Counted from the first letter of the stretch, positions 39,313-46,686 are shown. The stretch: DNA of 64,000 nucleotides from Shewanella sp. UCD-KL21 (GCF_001957135.1 NZ_MPHK01000006.1:62001-126000); one strand, 5' to 3'. Notes: generated by a model not told the origin, from the sequence alone. Program-made: numbers and translations.

Positions 39313-39590
39313 AACCTGCAACAGGGACTAACAATAATAATAGGTCGCAGGAATGCCAAAAGGCAGTGTAAGGCCGGTACTAATGAAAGGATGTCATTGG
39401 TGCCCGTAAAGACGAAACGAATTGATGTTATAACCGTTCCGGCAAGTTTGATTCGATAAGTGCACCACCCCAAGTGTACTTATTAAGAAGCTAATATTCC
39501 GACGATAAAGGCTTTTAAACAATCAAGCTTGTCAATTTTATTCAAGCTCAGTGACTGCATCACCCCATGATTGCATTGTCACGAAATTGA
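39313..39590 (+). ncRNA. Array unit 1 (278 bp)
   Basis: Predicted elements in order: stem A CCTGC/GCAGG (39315-39319, 39347-39351); stem B TGCC-AAAA-GGCA (39354-39365); stem C GGTACTAATG/CATTGGTGCC (39376-39385, 39395-39404) with loop AAAGGATGT; long-range stem D CAAGTTTGATT/AATCAAGCTTG (39443-39453, 39521-39531); stem E AAGTGCAC/GTGTACTT with loop CACCCCAA (39458-39481); a 21-nt variable segment (39482-39502); stem F GTGAC-TGCA/TGCA-TT-GTCAC (39551-39582) with a C-rich loop. The 3' arm of D can also pair as AGCTTG/CAAGCT (39526-39548), an alternative fold. Confidence 0.6.
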
Positions 39591-39869
39591 AACCTGCAAC
39601 AGGGACTAACAATAATAATAGGTCGCAGGAATGCCAAAAGGCAGTGTAAGGCCGGTACTAATGAAAGGATGTCATTGGTGCCCGTAAAGACGAAACGAAT
39701 TGATGTTATAACTGTTCCGGCAGGTTTGATTCGATAAATGCACCACCCCAAGTGCATTAATCAACTAGGTTATATTTTAACGATATAGGCTTTTAAACAA
39801 TCAAACTTGTCAATTTTATTCAAGCTCAGTGACTGCATTCCCCCCATGATTGCAGTATCACTGAATTGA
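39591..39869 (+). ncRNA. Array unit 2 (279 bp)
   Basis: Nearly identical to unit 1 up to the E hairpin. Stem C is identical (39654-39663 with 39673-39682). Stem E has changed on both sides and pairs perfectly: AATGCAC (39737-39743) with GTGCATT (39752-39758), same loop CACCCCAA. Stem D changes to CAGGTTTGATT/AATCAAACTTG. The variable segment is 22 nt (39759-39780) and unlike that of unit 1. Stem F is GTGA-CTGCA/TGCAG-TA-TCAC (39829-39861). Confidence 0.6.
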
Positions 39870-40133
39870 AACCTGCAACAAGGCTAACAATAATTATAAG
39901 TCGCAGGTATGCCTACAGGCAGGTAAACCACCCTAAGGTAAGGATGTCATTAGGGTGATTGGAGATAGATTCAGGCAGGTTTGATGTGTTGCTAACTGTT
40001 CCCCAGCAGTAAGTAATAGAGGTTTTATTAGGGCTTAAGCACCCAAGGTAATACCACTATCAACATGGCTAATTTATCCGTTTCAACAAGGTGACGGCAT
40101 TCTTCCCCATGCTTGCATGGTCACTGAATTGAA
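39870..40133 (+). ncRNA. Array unit 3 (264 bp, diverged)
   Basis: Stem A is kept (CCTGC 39872-39876, GCAGG 39903-39907). Stem B is kept with a new loop (TGCC-TACA-GGCA, 39910-39921). Stem C has entirely different but fully paired arms, CACCCTAA/TTAGGGTG (39929-39936, 39950-39957), with the loop core AAGGATGTCA retained. The 3' part is strongly diverged, but stem F still closes with GTGAC/GTCAC (40091-40095, 40120-40124) around a CCCC-containing loop. Confidence 0.55.
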
Positions 40134-40225
40134 TACCTGCAGCAAGGAATTAAAACAATAATAAGTCGTAGGCAAGCAATAGCGTAACCCTAATGGACGG
40201 AAGCCATAAGGGTGAATTAAAAAAG
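40134..40225 (+). repeat. Array unit 4 (5' third, truncated)
   Basis: Stem A CCTGC/GTAGG (one G-T pair). Stem C is again rewritten: ACCCT-A-ATGG (40187-40196) with CCAT-A-AGGGT (40204-40213), loop ACGGAAG. Similarity then ends and a 78-codon reading frame continues. Confidence 0.55.
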
Positions 40226-40429
40226 CATAAACTAGGAGATGTATTACGAGTATTAACTAATTTGACAACCAATAGCTTTGAGCTAATTGATTATCGTCCC
40301 CAGCGTCTATCAATTGAGGAAACATTCTATACCCCTTACTTCATGGAATTGCTTTCTACTATCAAACCTATTGAGTCCGTTGACGACTATTTGGACATGA
40401 GCAACTGCTTCTCTCCCCAGTTTTCGTAG
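40193..40429 (+). CDS. Hypothetical protein starting inside last array unit
   Basis: A 78-residue frame whose ATG lies in stem C of unit 4. It begins MDGSHKGELKKHKLGDVLRVL and continues with a mixed, protein-like composition (SFELIDYRPQRLSIEETFY, LLSTIKPIESVDDYLDM). There is no ribosome site, and a stop lies 8 codons upstream in frame, so it is either translated poorly or is the remnant of a longer gene cut by the array. I do not recognise the family. Confidence 0.3.
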   Translation: MDGSHKGELKKHKLGDVLRVLTNLTTNSFELIDYRPQRLSIEETFYTPYFMELLSTIKPIESVDDYLDMSNCFSPQFS

Positions 40430-40498
40430 TGAGCGAATGAATAAGTTTTCATCAACAACAGTTTTAACGCCGATACATTTTGTCGGTAGACAATGCAC

Positions 40499-40535
40499 AA
40501 AAAGCCCTGATGGAAGGATCCATCAGGGCTTTTTT
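40499..40535. terminator. Strong bidirectional terminator closing the array locus
   Basis: A 13-bp stem, AAAGCCCTGATGG/CCATCAGGGCTTT (40501-40513 and 40520-40532), with loop AAGGAT and A/T runs at both ends. It would end plus-strand transcription through the array and minus-strand transcription of the gene at 40587. Confidence 0.9.
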
Positions 40536-40586
40536 ATCTTTAAAGGTTATTAAGTACTTAACTTGTATAGACACAGCGCCACTTAA

Positions 40587-41213
40587 CTAGTCTTTTTCTG
40601 CGGCTAATGTCATATAGCGTTGTGATGACCAGTCGAAGTAATACTCTTGCCCTTGCCACTGATAAATTGTTCTGCCGTCTCTTTGGATAGCGCGGGCATT
40701 TTCAGGTAGCTGGGTTAAGCCACTGGCGTATTCAATACTGGTGGTGGTTCGTTTGGGTGGAGACACCGGTTGCTCTTGCTGCGGTTGCACATAGTTTCTG
40801 CGGTAATGGCGATCATAGTAATCATAGCGATAGGGCGTTTGCCAACCATTATTCCAACCATTGCCCCAGCCATAATTCCATCGATTACCCCACCGATTAT
40901 AATAAGGGTAACGCCAGCCGTTATTCCATCCCACACCGACACCCCAGCGCACTGATGAACCTGAATGGCGTGAATAACCATGATGATGACGATCAGAGGT
41001 GAGATATCGCAGTTGCGGCAAGCCATTAAAAGCTTGCATGCTAGCTGAAATCTTATGGGGACTCGCGTCCTGAGCATTAGCCCCTTGGGCATTAGTACTT
41101 ATGCCAAGCATTAAACTCAAGCCTACAGTTACTGAGATATAGCCTTTTAAGCTCATCCGATAGAAAGCGCTAAAGTAGCTCTTTGGCAGTGTCTGGTGTG
41201 CTTCTTTGTTCAT
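40587..41213 (-). CDS. Secreted GW/Y/R-rich protein with DUF6515-like C-terminus
   Basis: A signal anchor or signal peptide lies at about residues 24-45 (ISVTVGLSLMLGISTNAQG). The middle (about 85-140) is a low-complexity block of Gly, Trp, Asn, Tyr and Arg (GWNNGWRYPYYNRWGNRW, repeated as WNYGWGNGWNNGW). The last 50 residues resemble the 'LPENARAIQRDGRTIYQWQGQEYYFDW' module (key ARAIQRDGRTIYQWQGQEYY) found in periplasmic DUF6515 proteins. The exact start is uncertain: the Met at residue 20 (MSLKGYIS) would give a more usual signal peptide. It may bind the envelope or surface; no function is known. Confidence 0.7.
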   Translation of the reverse strand: MNKEAHQTLPKSYFSAFYRMSLKGYISVTVGLSLMLGISTNAQGANAQDASPHKISASMQAFNGLPQLRYLTSDRHHHGYSRHSGSSVRWGVGVGWNNGWRYPYYNRWGNRWNYGWGNGWNNGWQTPYRYDYYDRHYRRNYVQPQQEQPVSPPKRTTTSIEYASGLTQLPENARAIQRDGRTIYQWQGQEYYFDWSSQRYMTLAAEKD

Positions 41214-41333
41214 CTCACGCCCCCTCTTTTGTACCTAAGCATGTAGCTAAGCAGCAATATCTATCGCTGCTAACCTAGGACAATTAAATGGCAATTACCC
41301 TATAAACTAGTCTAGCTCAAAACAGCTTATAAC

Positions 41334-41453
41334 CATCGCTTAACTCTATTTTATAGAAATACTCATAAATACGCGGACAATAGCTCTGTTCTGGTTAATT
41401 CAAATCAACATGTGCTGAACAAACATCGCTTAACCCTATTTTATAAAAATGCT
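41334..41453 (+). repeat. 30-bp direct repeat pair upstream of ubiD
   Basis: CATCGCTTAA-CTCTATTTTA (41334 onward) and CATCGCTTAA-CCCTATTTTA (41424 onward) extend to 30 bp with four mismatches, exactly 90 bp apart. The downstream copy contains the -35 of the probable ubiD promoter. Confidence 0.8.
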
Positions 41454-41458
41454 ATAGT
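41430..41458 (+). promoter_or_regulatory. Probable sigma-70 promoter of ubiD
   Basis: TTAACC (41430-41435), a 17-base spacer and TATAGT (41453-41458), 38 bases upstream of the ubiD ATG. Confidence 0.5.
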
Positions 41459-41495
41459 GCGGCCCATATAGCGTTTAAAGAAGAGTAAATTAGCC

Positions 41496-42977
41496 ATGAG
41501 TTTTAAGGATTTACGTAGCTTCATTGATCACCTTGAAGCTAATGGTGAACTAAAGCGGATTAGTTATGCTGTTGATCCCAATCTAGAAATGACTGAAATT
41601 GCCGACCGCGTCCTGCGCTCTGGCGGCCCTGCGTTGTTATTCGAAAACCCAACCAATAACGACATGCCAGTTTTAGTGAATTTATTTGGTACTCCAAAAC
41701 GTGTAGCTATGGCGTTAGGTAAAGACGACCCACTGGCTTTACGTGAAGTCGGTGAATTGCTGGCTTTTTTAAAAGAGCCAGAACCACCAAGTGGCTTTAA
41801 AGACGCTATCGCCAAAATACCTAAATTTAAACAAGCGTTAAACATGCCGCCAAAAACTGTGCGTAATCCACCTTGCCAGGAAGTGGTATTAACTGGTGAC
41901 GAGGTGGATTTAACTAAGCTGCCCGTACAACATTGCTGGCCTGGGGATGTGGCGCCTTTAGTGACTTGGGGACTGACCATTACCAAAGGCCCCCGCCAAA
42001 AAAGACAAAACTTAGGCATTTATCGCCAGCAGTTATTAGGTAAAAACAAACTCATTATGCGCTGGCTCGATCATCGCGGCGGCGCACTAGACTTTAAAGA
42101 CTTCAAAGAAAAACACCCCGGTGAGCGCTACCCTGTGGTTGTGGCACTCGGCGCCGATCCGGTGACTATTTTAGGCGCGGTAACCCCAGTGCCAGACTCA
42201 ATGAGCGAATATGCTTTTGCGGGTTTACTGCGTGGTGAACGCACCGAAGTGTGCAAAGCCATCAGTTGCGACTTAGAAGTCCCTGCTACCAGCGAAATCA
42301 TTTTAGAAGGCTATATCGACCCTGAAGAAATGGCTGAAGAAGGCCCTTATGGTGATCACACTGGTTACTATAACGAGACTGATAAGTTCCCAGTTTTCAC
42401 TGTCACCCATATGACCCAGCGTAAAGATGCGATTTATCACAGCACCTACACAGGTCGTCCACCGGATGAACCTGCCATGTTAGGTGTGGCACTAAATGAA
42501 GTCTTTGTGCCGATTTTACGTAAGCAATATCCTGAAATCATCGACTTTTACTTACCGCCAGAAGGCTGCTCATACCGCATGGCAGTGATTTCAATTCGTA
42601 AGCAATATGCCGGACATGCCAAACGGGTCATGATGGGCGCTTGGTCATTCTTACGTCAGTTTATGTATACCAAATTTATCATTATCGTTGATGAAGACGT
42701 CAATTGCCGCGATTGGCAAGATGTGATTTGGGCGATTACCACCCGTATGGACCCAACAAGAGATACGGTTTTAGTCGATAATACGCCGATTGATTACCTT
42801 GATTTTGCCTCACCTATTGCCGGTTTAGGTTCAAAAATGGGCTTAGATGCTACCAATAAATGGCCAGGTGAAACTGACCGTGAATGGGGTACACCAATAG
42901 TGATGGATCCAGCAGTAAAAGATAAAGTTGATCAAATGTGGGATGAATTAGGTATTGATGATAGCCCAACGCTATAA
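41496..42977 (+). CDS. ubiD: 3-octaprenyl-4-hydroxybenzoate decarboxylase UbiD
   Basis: A prenylated-FMN-dependent decarboxylase of ubiquinone synthesis. The family landmarks are '[20 protein letters not shown]', '[23 protein letters not shown]' (key [15 protein letters not shown]), '[19 protein letters not shown]', '[20 protein letters not shown]' and '[10 protein letters not shown]'; the E-D-R catalytic set is consistent with these. The 493 residues are standard. fre follows 80 bases later, as in E. coli. The prFMN-making UbiX is not in the window. Confidence 0.97.
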   Translation: MSFKDLRSFIDHLEANGELKRISYAVDPNLEMTEIADRVLRSGGPALLFENPTNNDMPVLVNLFGTPKRVAMALGKDDPLALREVGELLAFLKEPEPPSGFKDAIAKIPKFKQALNMPPKTVRNPPCQEVVLTGDEVDLTKLPVQHCWPGDVAPLVTWGLTITKGPRQKRQNLGIYRQQLLGKNKLIMRWLDHRGGALDFKDFKEKHPGERYPVVVALGADPVTILGAVTPVPDSMSEYAFAGLLRGERTEVCKAISCDLEVPATSEIILEGYIDPEEMAEEGPYGDHTGYYNETDKFPVFTVTHMTQRKDAIYHSTYTGRPPDEPAMLGVALNEVFVPILRKQYPEIIDFYLPPEGCSYRMAVISIRKQYAGHAKRVMMGAWSFLRQFMYTKFIIIVDEDVNCRDWQDVIWAITTRMDPTRDTVLVDNTPIDYLDFASPIAGLGSKMGLDATNKWPGETDREWGTPIVMDPAVKDKVDQMWDELGIDDSPTL

Positions 42978-43057
42978 TGCCCAGCTAAAGAGTTAACCCT
43001 CTACCCTACAAATAAAATAAAAACACCCTTCAAAGAAAGGGCTACCAAGGATGTTAG

Positions 43058-43756
43058 ATGAACACCATTCGCTGTAAAGTTGAAAAGATTACCCCATTTA
43101 ATGACGCTGTTTTTCAGGTCATACTTAAACCAGAAGTCACTTTTGACTTCAAAGCAGGGCAATACTTATCCATCGTTATGGGAGAAAAAGACAAACGTCC
43201 TTTTTCTATCGCCTCTGCACCTAACGCTGATTTAATTGAGCTGCACATTGGCGCCGCGGTATCAGAAAGCTACCCAATGCAAGTGGTAGAGCGCTTAAAA
43301 GCGGATGGATTTATTGATATTGAAGCCCCTGCTGGTGAGGCTTTTTTACGTCATGACAGCCAACGCCCTCGCATCATGATTGCTGGCGGCACGGGCTTTT
43401 CATACATTAAGAGTATTATTGAGCAGCAAATTGCTAGCGGTCATACAGTAAAAACACAGTTTTACTGGGGTTGTCGTAACGAGCAAGCCATGTACTACCA
43501 AGAGATTGCCCGCCAATGGCATGCAAACCATGAATGGTTAGAGTTTATTCCCGTTGTTGAAGAAGCGACAGCTAACTGGAATGGTAAACAAGCCAACTTG
43601 CTTGAGCAAATTAACCAAGATCATATCAGTTTAGTGGGCTACGATATTTATATTGCTGGTCGTTTCGATATGGTGGGTGCTGCCCGTGAAGTATTCCGTG
43701 GTATGGGCGTAGAAGAAGCTCACTTATTCGGTGATGCCTTCGCATTTATTAAGTAA
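43058..43756 (+). CDS. fre: NAD(P)H-flavin reductase
   Basis: Reduces free flavins with NAD(P)H. The N-terminal beta-barrel carries the flavin motif RPFSIASAP; the Rossmann half has 'IMIAGGTGFSYIKSII' and 'YWGCRNEQAMYY', and the C-terminus is 'VEEAHLFGDAFAFIK'. The 232 residues match Fre/LuxG. AAGGATG precedes the ATG. It follows ubiD and ends at a terminator. Confidence 0.94.
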   Translation: MNTIRCKVEKITPFNDAVFQVILKPEVTFDFKAGQYLSIVMGEKDKRPFSIASAPNADLIELHIGAAVSESYPMQVVERLKADGFIDIEAPAGEAFLRHDSQRPRIMIAGGTGFSYIKSIIEQQIASGHTVKTQFYWGCRNEQAMYYQEIARQWHANHEWLEFIPVVEEATANWNGKQANLLEQINQDHISLVGYDIYIAGRFDMVGAAREVFRGMGVEEAHLFGDAFAFIK

Positions 43757-43814
43757 GCTCAGCTGATAATCAGAGCTGAACTTAAGCAATAACACCTAGC
43801 GCCCTTTGTAATAC

Positions 43815-43845
43815 AAAAATGCCGACTTAATCAGTCGGTATTTTT
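43815..43845 (+). terminator. Terminator of fre
   Basis: The stem AAAAATGCCGACT/AGTCGGTATTTTT, loop TAATC, lies about 60 bases past the fre stop. Confidence 0.8.
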
Positions 43846-43942
43846 ATTCCGCCCCCTCTTTTAAAGCGTCATTAGCCTTGTGGTTCCGATATCAATTCAT
43901 TACCATAATCGCCTATTTTCTATTTTCTAGGCTTACGTACTA

Positions 43943-44521
43943 ATGAAGTTATCTGTTTTAGACCAAACCATTTTTGACCACCTTTATCGTGATATCAAAG
44001 AATTTCGCAGCACCTTTGATTTACCTATCGAAAATGCATCAAGCCTAGATGACAAAGCTGATACCCTGCACACTTCACTTATCATTGAAGAGCTCACAGA
44101 GCTTGCTGAAGCGGATTGCCGCGTTGAACAAGCTGATGCAATCGTTGACTCTGTTTACGTATTAATGGGGCGTTTAGTCCACTTAGGCGCAGCAAAAGTC
44201 AGCGACCGTCTAGAAATTAGTTATTTAATCGATTTATTACTGGCGGTAGCTAAAAACCGTGAAGTTAACTTCATTGAATGTTGGGATGAAGTTCACTCAA
44301 GCAACATGAGTAAAGTGTGCCGTACTGAACAAGAGTTAACAGAAACGATTGCTCACTATGCTAAACAAGGCGTTGACATTGTTGGTAGTACTAAGGGTAA
44401 GTTCATCATTGCTAAGTGTGCTAAAGATGTTGAAATGGCCGGTAAAGTGGTTCGTCAAGGTAAGGTATTAAAATCCGTTTATTACCGCCCAGCTGATCTC
44501 GAAAAATTAGTAAAAAACTAA
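43943..44521 (+). CDS. MazG/HisE-like all-alpha NTP pyrophosphohydrolase-like protein
   Basis: 192 residues, all helical. The pyrophosphohydrolase metal motif is visible as IIEELTELAEAD (EExxE type, about residue 55) followed by 'DAIVDSVYVLMGRL' (DxxxD type, about residue 75). A C-terminal extension of about 90 residues (KCAKDVEMAGKVVRQGKVLKSVYYRPADLEKLV, key GKVLKSVYYRPADL) matches the tail seen in related 'phosphoribosyl-ATP pyrophosphohydrolase-like' proteins, which are not part of histidine synthesis. The substrate is unknown; nucleotide clean-up is likely. Single-gene unit. Confidence 0.75.
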   Translation: MKLSVLDQTIFDHLYRDIKEFRSTFDLPIENASSLDDKADTLHTSLIIEELTELAEADCRVEQADAIVDSVYVLMGRLVHLGAAKVSDRLEISYLIDLLLAVAKNREVNFIECWDEVHSSNMSKVCRTEQELTETIAHYAKQGVDIVGSTKGKFIIAKCAKDVEMAGKVVRQGKVLKSVYYRPADLEKLVKN

Positions 44522-44546
44522 ACAACCACTAAATCCGTTGTTAACC

Positions 44547-44577
44547 AAAAAATGCGTCCACTGTGGACGCATTTTTT
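44547..44577. terminator. Bidirectional terminator
   Basis: The stem AAAAAATGCGTCCA/TGGACGCATTTTTT lies between the MazG-like gene and the convergent membrane-protein gene. Confidence 0.9.
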
Positions 44578-44607
44578 ATGGGTTACGTTTAGTGTAAATA
44601 TGAATTT

Positions 44608-45624
44608 TTAAGCCGCTTCAGACTGCTCAATATCAGCCAGTGCCGCGACCACCTTTTCAGGTTCAGCCACATTAATATGCACCACAGTCAGCTTTTCAAC
44701 TAACTGCCCTAATCCACCAAAATACCATTGTGGCGTTTTAAAACGGATAGTTAGATTAGTCTGTTCACCGCGCCCTACTGATAATTCGTCATCGACAACC
44801 TTTTTGTTTGCTTGATTCACTGCAACCGTTTCAATTTCGGTAAGATCGATCGCCATAAAACCCCAAATGGCATTATTTACCACTAACCTATCGCGGATTA
44901 TATAAAGTGAATAGTGGCGTGATATACGGTAATTCGCCACCAGCATCACCAAACTTAAGCTGATAAATGAAGAGACAATAATCGCTGCTAACTCACTCCA
45001 GTTAACCAACAACATATAGCTGGCCACACAGCTAGTTAAACAACCGATAAGCATTAATAACAAATGCCAAGGCTTGGCACTCAATAACTTAATATGGCTA
45101 ATGGCAGTGGGGTGATTGCGTGAAAACCATGGAATGGCGTAATACCAGTTAGTCGGCTCTCCAGCGACGATGAAGGCGATAGACAAAGCCTTTTCATCTT
45201 CATCTGCGTACAGCTCAACCGCACTCACTCGGGGGTCGCCCTTTACCTTTCTGACCTTCAACAAACCGCGAATTATCGTGAAAACCAGATAAGATTCAAT
45301 GATCAACAGCACTCCAATAATGGGGTACTTTAACCAAGCAACAAACTCAAAATACTCGGCGATACCTGCCGGAAAGCTCAGCCTAGCGACCACGCTGCTA
45401 GTACTTAAAATAATAATCAGCTTCCACCACTTTTGGCTGCCTTTTTTGATAATGCAGTACCAATACGCCAACGGAATTAAGCCAAAGTAGCCAATAGCAA
45501 TAAGGCTTAATCTTAACTCGTCATTCGCAGTCGATAGGGATTCTGGGGTTAACTGCACCCCAATAGTAAACAGTACTATCGCAAAAGCTAAAAAAAGCAG
45601 TCGATACTTAACTATGGGTCTCAT
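44608..45624 (-). CDS. Hypothetical integral membrane protein
   Basis: 338 residues. There are four transmembrane segments in the first 130 residues (at about 7-25, 40-57, 70-88 and 95-118) and two more at about 190-235, then a soluble C-terminal domain of about 95 residues (residues 240-338). The soluble domain has alternating strands (YSLYIIRDRLVVNNAIWGFMAIDLTEIETVAV) that recall bacterial PH-like domains, an inference from pattern only. No family is named. Its upstream region contains the (GTTTTTT)9 tract 51-114 bases before the start codon, which may affect expression. Confidence 0.65.
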   Translation of the reverse strand: MRPIVKYRLLFLAFAIVLFTIGVQLTPESLSTANDELRLSLIAIGYFGLIPLAYWYCIIKKGSQKWWKLIIILSTSSVVARLSFPAGIAEYFEFVAWLKYPIIGVLLIIESYLVFTIIRGLLKVRKVKGDPRVSAVELYADEDEKALSIAFIVAGEPTNWYYAIPWFSRNHPTAISHIKLLSAKPWHLLLMLIGCLTSCVASYMLLVNWSELAAIIVSSFISLSLVMLVANYRISRHYSLYIIRDRLVVNNAIWGFMAIDLTEIETVAVNQANKKVVDDELSVGRGEQTNLTIRFKTPQWYFGGLGQLVEKLTVVHINVAEPEKVVAALADIEQSEAA

Positions 45625-45674
45625 GTAACAATCCTTGTTATTGATTTATAATTTAAACTTATGTTTATGGCTTA

Positions 45675-45738
45675 GTTTTTTGTTTTTTGTTTTTTGTTTT
45701 TTGTTTTTTGTTTTTTGTTTTTTGTTTTTTGTTTTTTG
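45675..45738 (+). repeat. Heptanucleotide tandem repeat (GTTTTTT)9
   Basis: Nine perfect GTTTTTT units plus a final G, with G at every seventh base from 45675. On the minus strand, which is the coding strand of both neighbours, it reads as (AAAAAAC)9. It lies between the end of the esterase-like gene and the start of the membrane-protein gene. Confidence 0.95.
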
Positions 45739-45754
45739 AAACTATTGCGCCTAA

Positions 45755-46651
45755 TCATTGACCACTGACACCCGTTTTAGCATCAAATAACCAGCCTAAA
45801 CCATATATCGCCGACATCGGAAACGCCATACTGTGATTGGCTGCTGGCATTAGCATTAACTTGGCATTGATACCTGAGCCATTAGTGGCGTTTAAACGAT
45901 TTTTTTGTTGTAGCAGCTGATAAAACGACTTGGCATCTGTCACCATATCTTGCCCAAACTCGCTGCTTGCCGCTGTTTCTAACGCTCCGACACCAATAAA
46001 TACATTGGCATTTATTGATTTAGTGATAAATTCCGGCTCGCGAAATTGCTTTAGTAACTGCTGTTTATCAAACCAAAATGGTGGACTCGCCAGTACATAG
46101 TTATTAAATAATGCAGGCTTATTACGTAAGATATAGGCGCCAAACAAGCCGCCTAATGCATGGCCAACATAGGTGTTTTGCTTAGGCTGAGTGCGGTAGT
46201 GTTGATTAACATAAGGGATGATTTTGCTGGCAAACAACTGCATGTGGCGCTGCGCCTCACCGGTTGCTTGGGTTCTGTTGCTATCAACTGACGGGGTGTA
46301 ATCACGCATACGACTTGCTGCGGGGCTGCGGCCTTGCTGTCCTGATACTGCCACTAAAATAGCCAGCTGCATGTCAGTACGGTCCATAGACAAACGGGTT
46401 ACACCAGAGACCACTTGAAAGCTGTACACTGCATCAGTCATATAAATAACCGGATAGCTTTTTAGCTTATCAATTTGGTTGTAGCTATTGGGCAGTTTGA
46501 TATAAAGATTATAGGTGCGATCGCTATCCTCTACCTCAACCACTGTGGTGTTAGGTATGGTAAAGCTTGCAAACGCGGCGGGCACCGCGCTTAAAAAGAG
46601 GCTACAGCATACGATACTGCGAAAAAGTATCATAAAGCGGGAAATGGTCAT
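45755..46651 (-). CDS. Alpha/beta hydrolase of the esterase D type with nucleophile Ser replaced by Ala
   Basis: 298 residues with a signal peptide (ending AAFA). The fold order of the Fes/IroE-type 'putative esterase' family is present: 'YPVIYMTDAVYSF' near 70, the nucleophile elbow at 162-167, and a C-terminal His in MPAANHSMAF. The elbow reads GHALGG, where the family has GHSxGG. The codon at 46157-46159 is GCA, one base from TCA (Ser). Unless another serine serves, this protein should lack esterase activity. It is followed downstream by the membrane-protein gene, with the heptamer tract between. Confidence 0.8.
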   Translation of the reverse strand: MTISRFMILFRSIVCCSLFLSAVPAAFASFTIPNTTVVEVEDSDRTYNLYIKLPNSYNQIDKLKSYPVIYMTDAVYSFQVVSGVTRLSMDRTDMQLAILVAVSGQQGRSPAASRMRDYTPSVDSNRTQATGEAQRHMQLFASKIIPYVNQHYRTQPKQNTYVGHALGGLFGAYILRNKPALFNNYVLASPPFWFDKQQLLKQFREPEFITKSINANVFIGVGALETAASSEFGQDMVTDAKSFYQLLQQKNRLNATNGSGINAKLMLMPAANHSMAFPMSAIYGLGWLFDAKTGVSGQ

Positions 46652-46686
46652 CAGCTATCCTTGTTGATGTAATTTTTCGCCCTATT

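Larger units (their letters stand above)
39168..40225 (+). repeat. Array of about 3.5 long structured non-coding tandem units
   Basis: After the HTH gene a 264-279 bp unit is repeated head to tail: a 3' half (39168-39312), units at 39313, 39591 and 39870, and a truncated last unit at 40134. Units 1 and 2 are almost identical over their first 165 bases; unit 3 is strongly diverged. Three-unit comparison shows hairpins kept by paired changes (details in the unit entries). The frames inside are short and not conserved between units, so the conserved product is probably RNA or a folded single-stranded DNA. Transcription of the plus strand would run from the HTH gene to the terminator at 40499. 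Confidence 0.85.

Noticed and set aside
39382-39456. Short frames inside the array units (an 8-codon MKGCHWCP and a 22-codon MSLVPVKTKRIDVI...)
   Set aside because: Present in units 1 and 2, which are near copies, but destroyed in diverged unit 3, where base pairing is kept. Selection therefore acts on structure rather than protein.
39168-40225. CRISPR array or integron attC cluster
   Set aside because: Units are 264-279 bp with internal hairpins, without short direct repeats, spacers of regular size, GTTRRRY/RYYYAAC core sites, or cas/integrase genes.
40193-40429. ABC-transporter C-terminal fragment
   Set aside because: The stretch RPQRLSIEETF faintly recalls the 'SLEEVF' end of some ABC ATPases, but there is no other match, so I left it as unknown.
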